From assembly GCA_022560025.1 (NCBI GenBank), contig JAFISE010000132.1, forward strand, positions 18,499 to 82,498: DNA of 64,000 nucleotides. The letters run 5' to 3'. The translations under genes were made by a program, and so were the position numbers. Numbering within the stretch: the first letter of the stretch is position 1; each line of letters opens with the position of its first letter. Source of the stretch: Stagonosporopsis chrysanthemi. Lineage: Eukaryota; Ascomycota; Dothideomycetes; Pleosporales; Didymellaceae. A model generated the notes under the pieces. That model was not told the DNA's origin, searched no databases, and was given only the letters and a program-made list of their open reading frames with translations. Below, in pieces: positions 32,070-42,747 of this stretch.

Positions 32070-33802
32070 TTAGAAAGCGAAGAGCCACACACCCGCAGCA
32101 GCACCAGCCATCAGCGCACCAGCCTTGTTCGCGCTGGCGGCACCCGTGAATTGCGCGGGGGCGGAGGGAGTGGGCACTGTGACGTTGCCGCCAGCAGGGG
32201 GGAGGACGCCGGATGGCGCGGAGGGAACGGGGACGGGGACGCTGGGGACAGGCATAGAGGGCGCGGGCGCGGTCTCGAGGATGAGGCCGCCGGTGACGTA
32301 TGGTGGCGGCGAGACGACTGTGGTCAGAGTCGAGGGGGGCTGGACGGCTGTGCCGCCCTCAACGGGCGAGGAGGCAGGAGGTGCGGGCGCGGGGGAGCTG
32401 CCGACGCCACCAAGCACGGGGGAGGACGCAGGTGCTGAGGGGACCGGGGTGGCGGGGGGCGCGTCGCCGGAGGGAGGAGTGCCGGTCACGGTCACGATGG
32501 CGGTGCCGCAGTCACAGGGAGGCTCCTCGGCGGTGCCGTTGCCGCTGCCACTGCCATAGCCCTCACCGCTGCCGCTGCCATAGCCCTCGCCGCTGCCACC
32601 AGCTGGAGGAGAGACGGGAGTCTCGGCAGAGCCAGCGGGGGTGCTGACGGGGTAGTTGAAGTCAGAGTTGCCACCAGAAACAGCTGTAGCAGTGGTCTGG
32701 CTGGGGTTTGAGGGGGCAGGAGTAGCGCCCTGCTGGCCTTCGGTGCAGGTAGTGCTTGTTCCGTTGGAGATGCCGGTCACGGTGGGGGCAGCAAAGCCAG
32801 ACTCGAGAGGTGCATCAGTGCCAGTCGCGGTTGCGGAGGCTTCAATGACGGCAGAGTTCTGAGGAGCACCGTCCTTGTTGCCAGCGCCGATAACCTCAAT
32901 GGATTCGAAAGAGCCGGTCTTGTCCTTCCAGTGGTATTCGGTGCCGGGAGAGTAGTTGATGACCTTGATGCTGGCTACGGTCATGTCAAAGGGGCCCTTG
33001 GTGTAGTCGACCTTGCCGCCAGCCCATTCCACGGTACCCTTGTCCTTGGAGTCACCACCAGGCCAGTTGCCGAGACGAACGTTACAAGGCGTTTGAGGGT
33101 AGTTCTTGCCACCGTTGGCGTCAGCATAGTTGAGAGTGCGCATGGGCTTGTTGTCGATGAGCCATGTGAGCGACTCCGCTGTCCAGTTCAGAGCGTAAGT
33201 ATGGAACTCGTTCTGGGTAGTGGCAACGCCGGCCTCAATCATGCGGTCGTAGGTTGTGGTGTTGCCCTTGCCTGATGCATATGTTAGTCCGAAATGATCT
33301 TGAACCACCCAAATGGTCCTGAACCACCCAAACGGTCTTGGACCACCCAAATGGTCTTGAATTAGTCCCAAATATGAGAAAAATAGCCCTTACCAAAGTA
33401 GTTCATCTGCACTTTGTTATCAACTCCACCGATCCACTCCCAGTCGACCTCATCAAGGTTGTCCGACTGGAGGACGATGGAGGAGATGATACCCTGACCA
33501 GGAGCAGCCTTCATTTTCACCTCAACATAACCGAAGTGCAGATACGTCTCAGAGCCAATAGTAGGCGCGTCACCCTTCTTCGCGACTGTGAATACGGCGC
33601 CCTCGTTGTTGTACGTGAGGCTACCGGCAGTCTGTTTCCAGCCTTTGACGGCGTCCTTGCCGGCCGTAAAGTCTGTCTCAAAGGTCTGGGGCATAGCCGG
33701 GTCATTTGGGCATTCTTTCTCGGTGGGGTTGCAGTCGGTGAAAGTCTGAGCGCTGGCCAGAGCTGCCAGGGCGCTCGCGGCGGCGTAGGTTGTGAAGCGC
33801 AT
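32070..33802 (-). CDS. GPI-anchored CRH-type GH16 chitin-glucan transglycosylase
   Basis: CRH enzymes cross-link chitin to beta-glucan in the cell wall. The product is 536 aa: exon 1 is 33394-33802, exon 2 is 32070-33271, and the 122-nt intron runs GTAAGG...ATCAG. MRFTTYAAASALAALASAQT is the signal peptide. The N-terminal CNPTEKECPNDPA cysteine motif is typical of Crh1/Utr2. LDEVDWEWIGG is the DExDxE catalytic motif, with nucleophile and acid/base Glu. NEFHTYALNWTAESLTWLID and PMRTLNY complete the GH16 jelly roll. The C-terminal half is a Pro/Ser/Thr-rich, O-glycosylation-prone stalk with a GEGYGSGS duplication, and the end (SANKAGALMAGAAAGVWLFA) is a GPI-attachment signal. The intron is twice the usual length here and holds a minisatellite. 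Confidence 0.94.
33290..33358. repeat. 19-nt minisatellite inside the CRH intron
   Basis: About three and a half copies of a 19-nt unit, tcttgaaccacccaaatgg with single changes, fill this part of the intron. It keeps neither splice site. Read through, it encodes a spurious open frame. Confidence 0.8.
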
Positions 33803-33847
33803 TTTGGTGGATTTATGTCGGAACCTTGGGTTTGAAAGACGTGTTTG

Positions 33848-33855
33848 CTTTTATA
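33848..33855 (-). promoter_or_regulatory. TATA box of the CRH gene
   Basis: TATAAAAG on the minus strand lies about 46 nt before the ATG at 33802. The motif is a good consensus; the distance is short but acceptable for fungi. Confidence 0.4.
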
Positions 33856-35462
33856 GAATGTACTCTTCACAGAAGATCAAGCGGTGCGTCGTGGCTGTTG
33901 GTTGGGTGCTCAAGTTGAGACAACGAGAAACAATCGCAAGCAGCAACGCAATGAATGTAGGCTCAAGACAGAGCTTTGTCGGTATCGGCGTAATGAACGG
34001 GGTCGACCAGCGTCCACGGCACGATAAAGGGAGCGTGGTATAAAAGGACGCGAAAATGCACAAAAGGTGAGGTTGGGGCAAGAATGAGGCCTGGGTGCTG
34101 GCACCACCGAGTATTAAAAGCCGGCATCCACAGTCCACGCAATCTCCGCTGGAACCACGCTCGAAGCCATGGGGCCTCTCGTGTCCGCTGAGGCGCTCTC
34201 CTGTTTGAAGGCTCGGCACGCCCAACTGGTCAATCGGTGCGCTCCTTCGTCTTCATCTGGAGTTCCATGAAACGAAAGTGGAGACTAGGGTGTGTCAGAG
34301 GTGCCAGACACCGGCCCTAGCCTATCACGGCTCGTATGTGCCTGGGCCTAACATCGCAGAACACTTCTGCGACAGCCACTCAGACCCTGCATTTCGCCGC
34401 ACTGTTTCCCCTTGACGGGTGCGCCGAGGTCGAGGCGGTGCTGCGAAGGGCCATTATGTGGCCGCTCACGATGTGGCTCTGCAACCTTAACGCTTCCCCA
34501 GACAGGCATCATGAGGTGTCAGAACCGCTGTTATGGATGACTCGTTTGATGCCGCATCTCGAGGTCATGGCGCTGCGCTGTGTTGATGTCTCAGACGCTC
34601 AGCAATGAGTTGCGGGTTGCTTCGGTGAGTCTGTTGATTGCGATGAACGCTGCCACGCACTCTGCAGGCGTTTGCTTTTACGCCGCGCGCTGATCTCAGA
34701 CAGTATCTTGGCCAATGATGACATGATCTGCCAGCCGTGGTCACACCGGGCTCCTGGATGATGCTGGTGGGCTGTGCTCACTATGCTGAACGGCTGCTGG
34801 ACCCGACTTCTAGCGGCAGAAACATCTTGGCGCATGAAGATGGAAAACAGTCGCGCACGAAGTAAGGAATGAGGCTGTGCGATGCGTCGTTGTTGTGTTA
34901 CCTGCTGTACCGCACCCAGCCACCACTGCTGCACTTTCGAATAGTACGAGCGGCATCAGAGCTAGTTAACGGACCCGTGGCTGCGATTTGAGAGCTTGAG
35001 AAGTGATACAGATGCTCAACTCTGCTGTGAAGCCAGCTGTCGCAGCATCAAAAGGCCTACATTATCGCAGGTGACTGCTCGGAAGCTCCTAGGTGCGGTA
35101 CATACGTTGTTTCTCGTGGCAGGTGCCGGCATGGAACAACGCGGCAAGGGGCACGGCCCGCAAGATCTCAAGACGACGGCGCTGCCACCCACACCACCAA
35201 CAACGGCCCCTGGACCTTTTGTACGTCGCTTTGAGCAGCGCCCAACGCTGAGTCCGGTCGGATAATGGTTGGATTGTGAAGTCCGTATGGCTGCCCGATC
35301 CACGGACTTCGTGTCGCTGAGCCATCCACAGGCTTATTCGAACATAGACGCAGGTCTCGTTTAGTTCCGGTCTTCGACTGATTCGACAATGCCAGACGCA
35401 CCAAAAGACACCCTTCTTCAAGTCGGCACCTACAACCTCCTCCATCACTGACACCGCGCCTA
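33856..35462. other. 1.6 kb intergenic region
   Basis: The left part is the CRH promoter. Frames such as 34336-34608 and 35089-35466 have no recognisable domain. No gene is called. Confidence 0.45.
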
Positions 35463-36454
35463 TCAATCCCTGTCACGACCTCCTCCGCGCTTCCACTTCC
35501 AGAATCCCACTCTGCCACTTTCTCTTCCGCCCTCCTCCTCCCCTTCACCCATCACACACCACCCACGCCGAAAAGGCCAACACCAGCGCCTCTCCTTCTC
35601 ACCCCCAACGCCCCCCTCATCCCGCCCCACCCTGCCTTCCTTCATCGCACCTCCCCCATTAGCCCCCAGACTACTACCACCACCACCACCGCCAACCCCC
35701 TCCACAACACTGTCCCCCGCCCCTCCACTCCTCCCAACATGCACAGCAGAACACTGCGCACACCACCCCGCCGGCACGTCCCCCGCGGCACCAACAGCGT
35801 ACACCAACCCATCATCCACAGCGCGCTCCTGCGCCGTGCCAAACGTAAGCGCCAGCGGGTGGATCCGCTCAGCGAGGTGTCTGCCATCCCAGGCGCGATG
35901 TTGCGATTGAGCAGCCTCGTGCGCGTGCGAGTGCGAGTGCGAGTGCGCGTGCACATCTCGACCCTGTATTTCGCGCGGCCTCATCGCCCAACCCCTCACC
36001 ACACCCCCCTCCTCCCATCCCGCCTGCGCCCACGCCGTCGTCCACCCCAGCGCATGCACGAACCCCGCTCCTCCCCCTCCCCGCGCCAACATGCTGCGCA
36101 CCCCCTCCCCCTCCTCCTCCTGTCCCTCAGGCGCAAGCTCGCACCCCCCCAGCCCGCGGAGGTTCTGTCGTCGGCGCCGCGCTTGCTCTGCGATGACGAT
36201 GTCGCGGCGGGACACGAGGGCTGTGTCGGGGGTGTGGGGGGTGAAGCTGAGGGATGAGGAGGTGGTGTGGTGGCGATGGGGGTGGGGGTGTGCAGGAGAG
36301 GCTACGCGGACGGCGGAGGGGTCGTGGGGTGGTGGTGTGTTAGCGGGGGAAGAGGTGGGCGGGGGCGGGGTGCAGAGGAGGAGGGATGGGAAGCGCTCTT
36401 TGAGACGGGGGGTGTAGGGTGTGTGGGTCTTTGTTGGGACTTTTGCTTTCCCCC

Positions 36455-36500
<46 letters not shown>

Positions 36501-37001
36501 CTTCCCCTTCCCCTTCCCCTTCCCCTCCGCTCTTCTCCCCCGCGAGACTGTTCGTGCAGGCGCGCGCACCAACTCCACGGATGTTGTCTCGATGAGAAAA
36601 CCCTGGGCGTCGTACCATTCCCTCGTCCCCTCCTCTTCCTCTCCCAGCAACACATCCCCCCTCCTCCTCGACACATAGCCCGAGTCCCCCCCATCCTGCC
36701 TGTACTTCCCCCCCTCCCCTTCATCCTCTTCCCCTTCAATCCCCTCTCCCTCTGCCTCTTCCTCTTCCCTCTCTCCCTCTCCCCCACACCCCTCCATCAC
36801 CTCCCCCTCCCCCTCCCCCAGCGCGAGCAAATTCGTCAGAGCCGAGAGCTGGGCGCGCGAAGAGGTGGGGTAGGGATCGGCGTCTGGCATGCGAGTGTGG
36901 GTGTGGGTGTGGGTGTGGCGCAAGAGGGGGGGATGGGAGAGGGGAAGTGGAGCCGGTGACTGGCGATGAGGGGATGGGGGATGGGGTGGGGGGGTGGACA
37001 T
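35463..37001 (-). CDS. Low-complexity protein of unknown function
   Basis: A long open frame encodes 512 aa from the ATG at 37001 (MSTPPPHPPSPHRQSP); a longer frame to 37166 exists, but its extra part is low-complexity and is less likely coding. The protein has repeat tracts: HTHTHTHT near the N-terminus, acidic GEGEREEEEAEGEG, GKGKGKGKDNDNDNDN from a (GACAAC)n array, HAHSHSHSHAH, and a glycine-rich end. More normal segments are ALTNLLALGEG, EWYDAQGFLIETTSVELVR, VSRRDIVIAEQARRRRQNLRGLGGCELAP, and LALTFGTAQERAVDDGLVYA followed by AGWCAQCSAVHVG. These look conserved and make a real gene likely. No signal peptide or domain is recognised. Antisense frames through the same repeats are shadows. Confidence 0.6.
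36450..36500. repeat. (GTTGTC)n hexanucleotide microsatellite in coding sequence
   Basis: About eight copies of tgtcgt/gttgtc on the plus strand read as GACAAC on the coding strand, giving Asp-Asn repeats. The unit is a multiple of three, so length change keeps frame. Confidence 0.8.
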
Positions 37002-37477
37002 GGTGGGCTGGGTGAGTTGATGGCGTGATGTGTATGTGTGTGTGCTGTGTGCTGTGTGTATGCTGTGTGTATGCTGTGTGAGCGTGCTGTCTGCGTGTAC
37101 AGGTCTGGGGATCGTTGCTGCTGGGCGGAGAGGGAGATGATAGGGTTCATTCACTCTCACTCTCACTCACGGTCCGAGGGATGAGATTGGGGGTTTGGGG
37201 ACGAGAAAGACTGCGTGAGATGGGTCTTCCCGTGTGGTGCTGGGTTGGCGGTGGTAGTGGTAGCGAGTAGTCCCTTCGAACACGTACCCGGGGTCAAAGG
37301 ATCAAAGGGTCAAAGGGGCACAGGGGACTTGACCATCCATCACACATCCGGGCTCGAGAAGAAAACCTGGTTGGACTTTTTTGCATTGTTTTACTACATC
37401 GCCATTCAATCATCACGCCTCAGACATGCGCATTTCGCAACACTGTCCCGGGCGGTCACAATCTTCAAACGGCGAAT
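37002..37477. other. Intergenic with GTGT-rich repeats
   Basis: A run of tgtgtgctgtgtgtatgctgtg-like repeats lies at about 37025-37080. The right end is downstream of SOD1. No gene seen. Confidence 0.45.
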
Positions 37478-38418
37478 CTAGTTGGAGATGCCAATGACAC
37501 CGCAAGCAGGGCGGCCACCAGCGTTGCCAGTCTTCTTGGACTCCTCGTGGCCGCCCTTGCCGAGATCGTCGGTGCCGGCGTGGACGACAATGGTGCGCTG
37601 TTGCAGTCAGTTACATGTGCGGCAAAGATACCACAGACGTGGTGAGGTGCGAGAGGGAGAAAGGGGGACGTACGCCAATGACGCTCTCGGAGCCGATGAG
37701 CTTGATCAGCTTGTCCTGGACGCTGCCCTTGGCGTTGCCCTGGCCGTCGGTCTTGAAATTGCCGAGGTCACCGACGTGGCGCTCCTCGTCGTTGGGGGCG
37801 CCGTGGGTCTTGTTGTGGGGGTTGACTGTGGTGGTGGTCAGCTATTTCAGATGTCGCCGCCACATCCGCAGCACCGGGGCACTCACAGTGGGGTCCGGCA
37901 GAGGTGCAGCCGTTGGTGTTGTCGCCGAAGGCGTGGACGTGCATGCCGCGCTCAGCGTTGGCGTCGTGGCCGGAGATGTCCCATGAGATGGTGGTCTGCG
38001 CGTTCTCGTCGGCCTGCTCAAAGGTCACGGTTCCCTTGATGTTGGAGTCTCCACGGAGGACAGCGACTAGACAGCACCCGTTAGCCTGCTGCGCTGCGTC
38101 TGTAGAACGTGGCTCCCGTCTCAGCCCTACCCGCTTTCCAGCGTGCGTAGGCGTGAAGGCCATCAGGGTGCGTGGGGAGCGTGGCGCTGATTGGAGCATT
38201 TGCACCAGGAACAGGCTGTGAGCCACACAAATCTGGTGCTCAACAAGGTCCTCAGACTGGCCGTGGAGCATTGAGACGAGCCAGTCAGGGCGTTTTCATG
38301 TCCAGAAAAGGCCCTCGAGGACACAATGTGCTCAATCCAGCGCAGCTGCTCTACCCCACCTTGCTGTAACGGGACAAGCCAGAGCTGCAAAAGTAGGAGA
38401 CGTACCAGCCTTGACCAT
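37478..38418 (-). CDS. SOD1: Cu/Zn superoxide dismutase
   Basis: SOD1 converts superoxide to oxygen and hydrogen peroxide in the cytosol and mitochondrial intermembrane space. The product is 154 aa, the usual length. Exons are 38406-38418 (13 nt), 37887-38066, 37674-37825 and 37478-37597; introns are 339, 61 and 76 nt. The short first exon encodes MVKA plus one base. GMHVHAFGDNTNGCTSAGPH carries Cu-binding histidines and the disulfide Cys, HFNPHNKTHGAP and ERHVGDLGN the bridging His and Zn ligands, TIVVHAGTDDLGKGG the fourth Cu His and electrostatic loop, and GRPACGVIGI the second disulfide Cys. All ligands are present. The first intron, at 339 nt, is about six times the local norm and may hold regulatory sequence. 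TAL1 lies just upstream on the same strand. Confidence 0.97.
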
Positions 38419-38890
38419 TTTGGGCGGTATTGTATGATTGGTGATGGATTTGAGATGGATTGAAGCTTGACTTGACGTCTGGAGTGTTTGTTGTGAGAGC
38501 GAGGAGGTGGGTGAAGCTGCGGAATTGAGAGCTCTGTTGTATGCGGGGCTTCGGGCTCGGACTTGGACTTGACGCCATAGGAAAAGGCCCCACCTCTGCC
38601 ACCCGCGACAGCTCACGTAGAGCCGAAGCCGAAGCTTCTGGGCCAACGAATGATCAATCAGCCTGCACGTCGCTGACTGCACCCAGCCTATCACAGCACT
38701 TTCTCCACGCAGCCTTGTAATTATTTCTCACGTGACATGGGACGGTATTGTGGCAGTTTCATCTCTTTGTATTTTTGATGGATCGCAGTACCAAACAACT
38801 GTATGAGTGTGGTGATGCAAATTGATCTCAAACCGTAAAATTCATGCCTTCATAACTGTTAAAGAAAACGACCGTTCTCGGAGCACCCCT
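38419..38890. other. Promoter region of SOD1
   Basis: This 470 nt lies between the TAL1 stop and the SOD1 start, both on the minus strand. No gene is seen. Confidence 0.5.
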
Positions 38891-40027
38891 CTACGCCTCA
38901 ATCTTCTTGCGGAGAATGTCCTTGAGGGTGACGGCGTCAGCAGCGAACTTGGAGATGCCCTCGCGGAGCTTCTCGGTGGCCATCTGGTCCTCGTTGAAGT
39001 AGAAGCGGAAGGCGGCCTCGTCGTTGATGTAGCTCTTCTTCTCAATGTCGAGCGAGCTGGCGTTGGAAGCATCGAGCTTCTTGGGGATAGAGTCGGTGGA
39101 GTTGTAGAGCTGCTCAAGAAGGTTGGGCTGAGAGGTGTCAGTCAAGAGTCATGAAATACAGTCAATGTGAGCTTACAGCAATGGTGAGGTAGTCGCAGCC
39201 AGCGAGCTCGGTAACCTCGCCAACGGAGCGGAAGGAGGCGCCCATGACGATGGTCTTGTAGCCGAACTTCTTGTAGTAGTTGTAGATGGCACCGACCGAC
39301 TGGACACCGGGGTCCTCCTCCTTGGTGTACTCCTTCTTGGTGGCAGCCTTGTACCAGTCAAGAATGCGGCCAACAAAGGGGGAAATGAGGTAGGCGTTGG
39401 CCTCAGCAGCGGCAATGGCCTGGACGAGAGAGAACATGAGGGTCAGGTTGGTGTTGATGCCGTGGTCCCTCTGCAGGATCTCGGCGGCCTTGATGCCCTC
39501 CCAGGTGGAGGCGATCTTGATGAGAACGCGCTCCTTGCCAATGCCCTGCTCCTTGTACAGCTGGGGAGGTCAGTGTTGCTCAGATTCGGTTTTTTGCTTC
39601 TTTCGGTGTACTCACGTCAATGATGCGGAGGGCCTTGTTGACCGAGGCCTTTGTGTCGAAGGAGAAGCGGGCGTCAACCTCGGTGGAGACCTTGCCGGGC
39701 ACGACGTTCAGGATCTCCTTGCCGAACTGGACGAGGAGGTTGTCGAGCGTGGCATCGACCTGGTCCTCGATGTTGTCGGCGTGGCTCTTGCCCCACGCAA
39801 CGGCGGCGTCGATGAGCTTTGCGTACTCGGGCTTCTTGGAGGCCGCAAGGATCAGGGAGGGGTTGGTGGTCGCATCCTGCGGCTTGTACTTGTCGATGGT
39901 CGCAAAGTCACCAGAGTCGCAGACGACGGTCTGGGGGCTGTCAGATGCTGGGCGTGGGGGTGCAGCGAGCTGTAGTGGGGTTACCTACGGTGCCAGTGGC
40001 CTTCAATTGGTCGAGGGAGGAAGTCAT
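38891..40027 (-). CDS. TAL1: Transaldolase
   Basis: Transaldolase moves a dihydroxyacetone unit between sugar phosphates in the non-oxidative pentose phosphate pathway. The product is 324 aa, the usual length. Exons are 39989-40027, 39616-39930, 39177-39560 and 38891-39127; introns are 58, 55 and 49 nt. Spliced, it starts MTSSLDQLKATGTTVVCDSG and continues DFATIDKYKPQDATTNPSLI, the N-terminal signature. KERVLIKIASTWEGIKAAE holds the Schiff-base lysine. GINTNLTLMFSLVQAIAAAE and ISPFVGRILDWYKA complete the barrel; VMGASFRSVGEVTELAGCDY is the phosphate-binding end. All catalytic residues visible are intact. Adjacent to SOD1 on the same strand, but each gene has its own promoter space. The arabinose-rich diet implied by the left of the window would feed this pathway. 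Confidence 0.97.
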
Positions 40028-41219
40028 TGTGCGTGTGGATGTGGATGTGGGTGTGTGGGTGGATGGATGTAGAGGGAGGAGTCTGGAGGCAGAGGGACGG
40101 GTCTCTGGGTATATGAGGAAAGACGAGAGGTGTTGTTTGTTGGGAGCGCACGCCGTGGCCGATCGGCTTTCAATCAGTCGGCCTTGAGCGCCCCGCTGCA
40201 AAAAAGGCGGCTGCGTCACAAGCGTGGCCACCGCGACGGCCGGCAGGACAGCTGGCTAGCCGGTCGCAACATTGGCTGCAGGCCCACCCGCCGCCGGCTG
40301 CATCAATCAGCGTGCTAAGGGCTCGCGGCAAGCAGGCCCTGGCGCCCTCGCTGCGCGTAGGGCTGGCCACTGCCATGGCTGCTTTCGCCGCTCCACGGCC
40401 GCTGGGCCTGTCAGCGCTGCGCTGCGACGCTCGAGCGCGGTCAAGGCCTGCTCAAGGCCTGTTCAAGGCCTTACTCATCGGCGGTATGATGCAATGCCTC
40501 GCGCGCTGTGACGGCCCTGCGCGGCCTCGATGGGCGACACACGCCGGCGCTGAGCACCCACTGCGGTCCGCCTGCCCCTCTTTCCGCTCTCAGCAGCGTC
40601 TCGCGGCCGTGAGTGTTCCAAGCATCGTGACCATTTGGGAAAATTTCCACGTCTCGGACCACTGTCGCCCGAGCCAGTCAAGCCAGCTGCGTGCTGCGGC
40701 GTTTGAGCGCCCTGCACGCTCGTTTCCGCGGCAGCCGGAGAAATGGCCGCGTCGATGCGAGCTCGCTACAACACGCAGCTTATCGTGAGACCTGTTCTAG
40801 ACGGCACGTCTGAACCGCCAGGTGCCGGCCACTACCTCAGACAGTGGTTGCTTTGTCGCCCGGCGTTGGCATCCACCCACGCCCGACATGTCGGCGAACG
40901 ATCCCCGCCATGCCGCTGACGATGCAAGGGCAGTGCCATTCTATCATCTTCTGGCTCATGCTAGAGTGTGGCCGTATGTTGCGTGTCTTCTGCATTGAGT
41001 CTTGGACATGGATTTTTAAGACGTTGATTTCTTGGAAGCACTTCATAATAGGAGACCTGAGGCTCCTCAACCATCTCGACCCAGCATCAAGAAGCACCTT
41101 CGACGACCTTCAACAGGACTAAGAACGCCAACACACCATCAATATCCATGGGTAAATAGAAAAACCACATTGGGAACTTAAGAAGCCGCTCACAGTCAGA
41201 CACTCCCCCCCCCCCACCC
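40028..41219. other. 1.2 kb intergenic, GC-rich core
   Basis: The left end is the TAL1 promoter, with repeated gtgtgtgg/gatgtggg motifs. A GC-rich core at about 40200-40780 has open frames on both strands but no recognisable protein. Three 11-nt copies of tcaaggcctgc lie at about 40441-40473. Confidence 0.45.
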
Positions 41220-42176
41220 CTACAACTTCGCCCTCGCCCTCGCCCTCGCCCACCCCTCCCCCTCCAACACCTTATAAACCTCATCATACCTCTCCACCGC
41301 CTTGCCCACCGTATGCCCCCTGCCCCCCGGTCCCGGATCCATAAACTGCCTCACAACCCTCGTCTGCTCCCTGCCGACCTCGAGCACACACCCGCCGCGC
41401 AGGTCCTCCTCGTCGCTCTCCAAACACCTCAGCATCGCGAGCGCCACCTCCTCCGCACTGGCCCACTCATCTGTCCCTTGGTCGAAAAACGCCAGTTTCT
41501 CCGGATTCTCGGTCCACAGCGGGGTGCGGATGACGCCCGGCGCGACGGCGGAGACGCGGATATTGTAGCGGGGTTCAAGGGGCGCGAGACAGCGCACGAA
41601 GCCGTTGAGGGCGTGTTTGGCGGCGTTGTAGAGCGGGGTGTGCAGCGAGGCGGTTTGGGCGGCGATGGACGAAACAAGCAGGATCCTCTTCGGTTTCCTC
41701 TCCTTTCCCTCCTCCCCCCCCTCTCCCCCTCCCCCCCTCAAAAACGCAGCAATCCCCAACTGCGCACACCGCACCGCATGCACCAAATTCACATCCAGCG
41801 TCGCATACCGCCCTCCCCCCTCCGCATCCCGACTCCTCCCCCCTTCTGCCCCGGGCAAGTGCCAGAAACTACTCCACGCCGGCTCGTACACCCCCGCGCC
41901 GGGGACCACTATATCCACGCTGCCGACCCCGAACGCCCGCTCCGCAGCCGCAAACATCTCGTCTAGTTGCGTCCAGTCGCGCACGTCGGTGCGCTGGAAG
42001 ACGGCGCGCGGGGCGTGGCTGTAGGTGTCCAACAGCGTGCTCGCTTCGGGCCGCAAAGTGAGGTCCGCGAGGAGCACGTTGCAACCCCTAGCGAGCAGGA
42101 GCGAGGCAAAGGCGAGGTTTATGCCTGAGCCGGCGCCGGTGACGATTGCGGTTTTGCCGTGCACGGAAAAGGACAT
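41220..42176 (-). CDS. Short-chain dehydrogenase/reductase
   Basis: This intronless gene encodes 318 aa from the ATG at 42176 (MSFSVHGKTAIVTGAGSGIN). TGAGSGI is the Rossmann nucleotide motif, and LLADLTLRP with an acidic residue after beta-2 favours NAD(H). VVPGAGVYEP replaces the usual NNAG, LLVSSIAAQT holds the catalytic Ser and YNAAKHALNGFVRCLA the YxxxK. The PGVIRTPLW segment follows. Fungal relatives are often annotated 15-hydroxyprostaglandin dehydrogenase-like, but the substrate is unknown. A Gly/Glu-rich insert (GGGGEGGEEGKERK) lies between alpha-D and beta-5. The C-terminus ARARARAKL ends in -AKL, a good peroxisomal PTS1-type tripeptide, which suggests peroxisomal location. A poly-C run at 41207-41219 follows the stop. 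Confidence 0.88.
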   Translation of the reverse strand: MSFSVHGKTAIVTGAGSGINLAFASLLLARGCNVLLADLTLRPEASTLLDTYSHAPRAVFQRTDVRDWTQLDEMFAAAERAFGVGSVDIVVPGAGVYEPAWSSFWHLPGAEGGRSRDAEGGGRYATLDVNLVHAVRCAQLGIAAFLRGGGGEGGEEGKERKPKRILLVSSIAAQTASLHTPLYNAAKHALNGFVRCLAPLEPRYNIRVSAVAPGVIRTPLWTENPEKLAFFDQGTDEWASAEEVALAMLRCLESDEEDLRGGCVLEVGREQTRVVRQFMDPGPGGRGHTVGKAVERYDEVYKVLEGEGWARARARAKL

Positions 42177-42439
42177 GGTGAGTGGGTGTGTTTGCAAACC
42201 TTGGGGGGTGTCACGGGTCTGAGGTGAGGTGAGAAATCTGAGGAGGAGAGTAAGACGTAGGGATACTGATATACAGCATTTTCGCGCGTGAGTGCAATCG
42301 TGGCATCTACATATGTCCGTGTGTGGTGCTGGTGCTGGTGCTGCGGCATACCCGATGTGGTAATGGGGAATGAGGGGTATGTATGGTGGGGCGGCAGCTA
42401 CATACACGCGTGTAGCTGTGCAGATCGTCCGGCATGGGT

Positions 42440-42485
<46 letters not shown>

Positions 42486-42747
42486 TCGTCAATCTGCTGC
42501 AGAAGGAAAACGTGTAGGCATGCTGGCGACATCGCACAATGGCAGCGATAGTAGTCTTGAACCCGTTAGTGTTGACAGGCGGTTGTTTTGGAAGGGAGCA
42601 CAAGCGAAGTTGTAGGTTTGTATATTTTAGCGGCTAGGAATGGATACAGTTGTGTTTGTAGGGTTATGTTTGAGCTTCTCGCTGCTCGCAGCTCGTTTCT
42701 TCTCCAATCTTCTGCTCCTCAGTCGCGCGACAGCCACGGCCGTCGAC
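42177..42747. other. Intergenic with microsatellite
   Basis: This is the promoter of the SDR gene and the 3' flank of the acyltransferase gene. Apart from the hexanucleotide array nothing is called. Confidence 0.45.
42440..42495. repeat. (AACAGC)n microsatellite
   Basis: About nine copies of the hexanucleotide aacagc lie in the promoter side of the SDR gene. The array is nearly perfect, so it is likely length-variable. Confidence 0.85.

Noticed and set aside
32064..32559. Plus-strand frames opposite the CRH stalk
   Set aside because: They mirror the low-complexity Pro/Ser/Gly coding of the CRH gene.
36267..36959. Plus-strand frame rich in Val and Leu
   Set aside because: It is the antisense reading of repeats in the minus-strand unknown protein.
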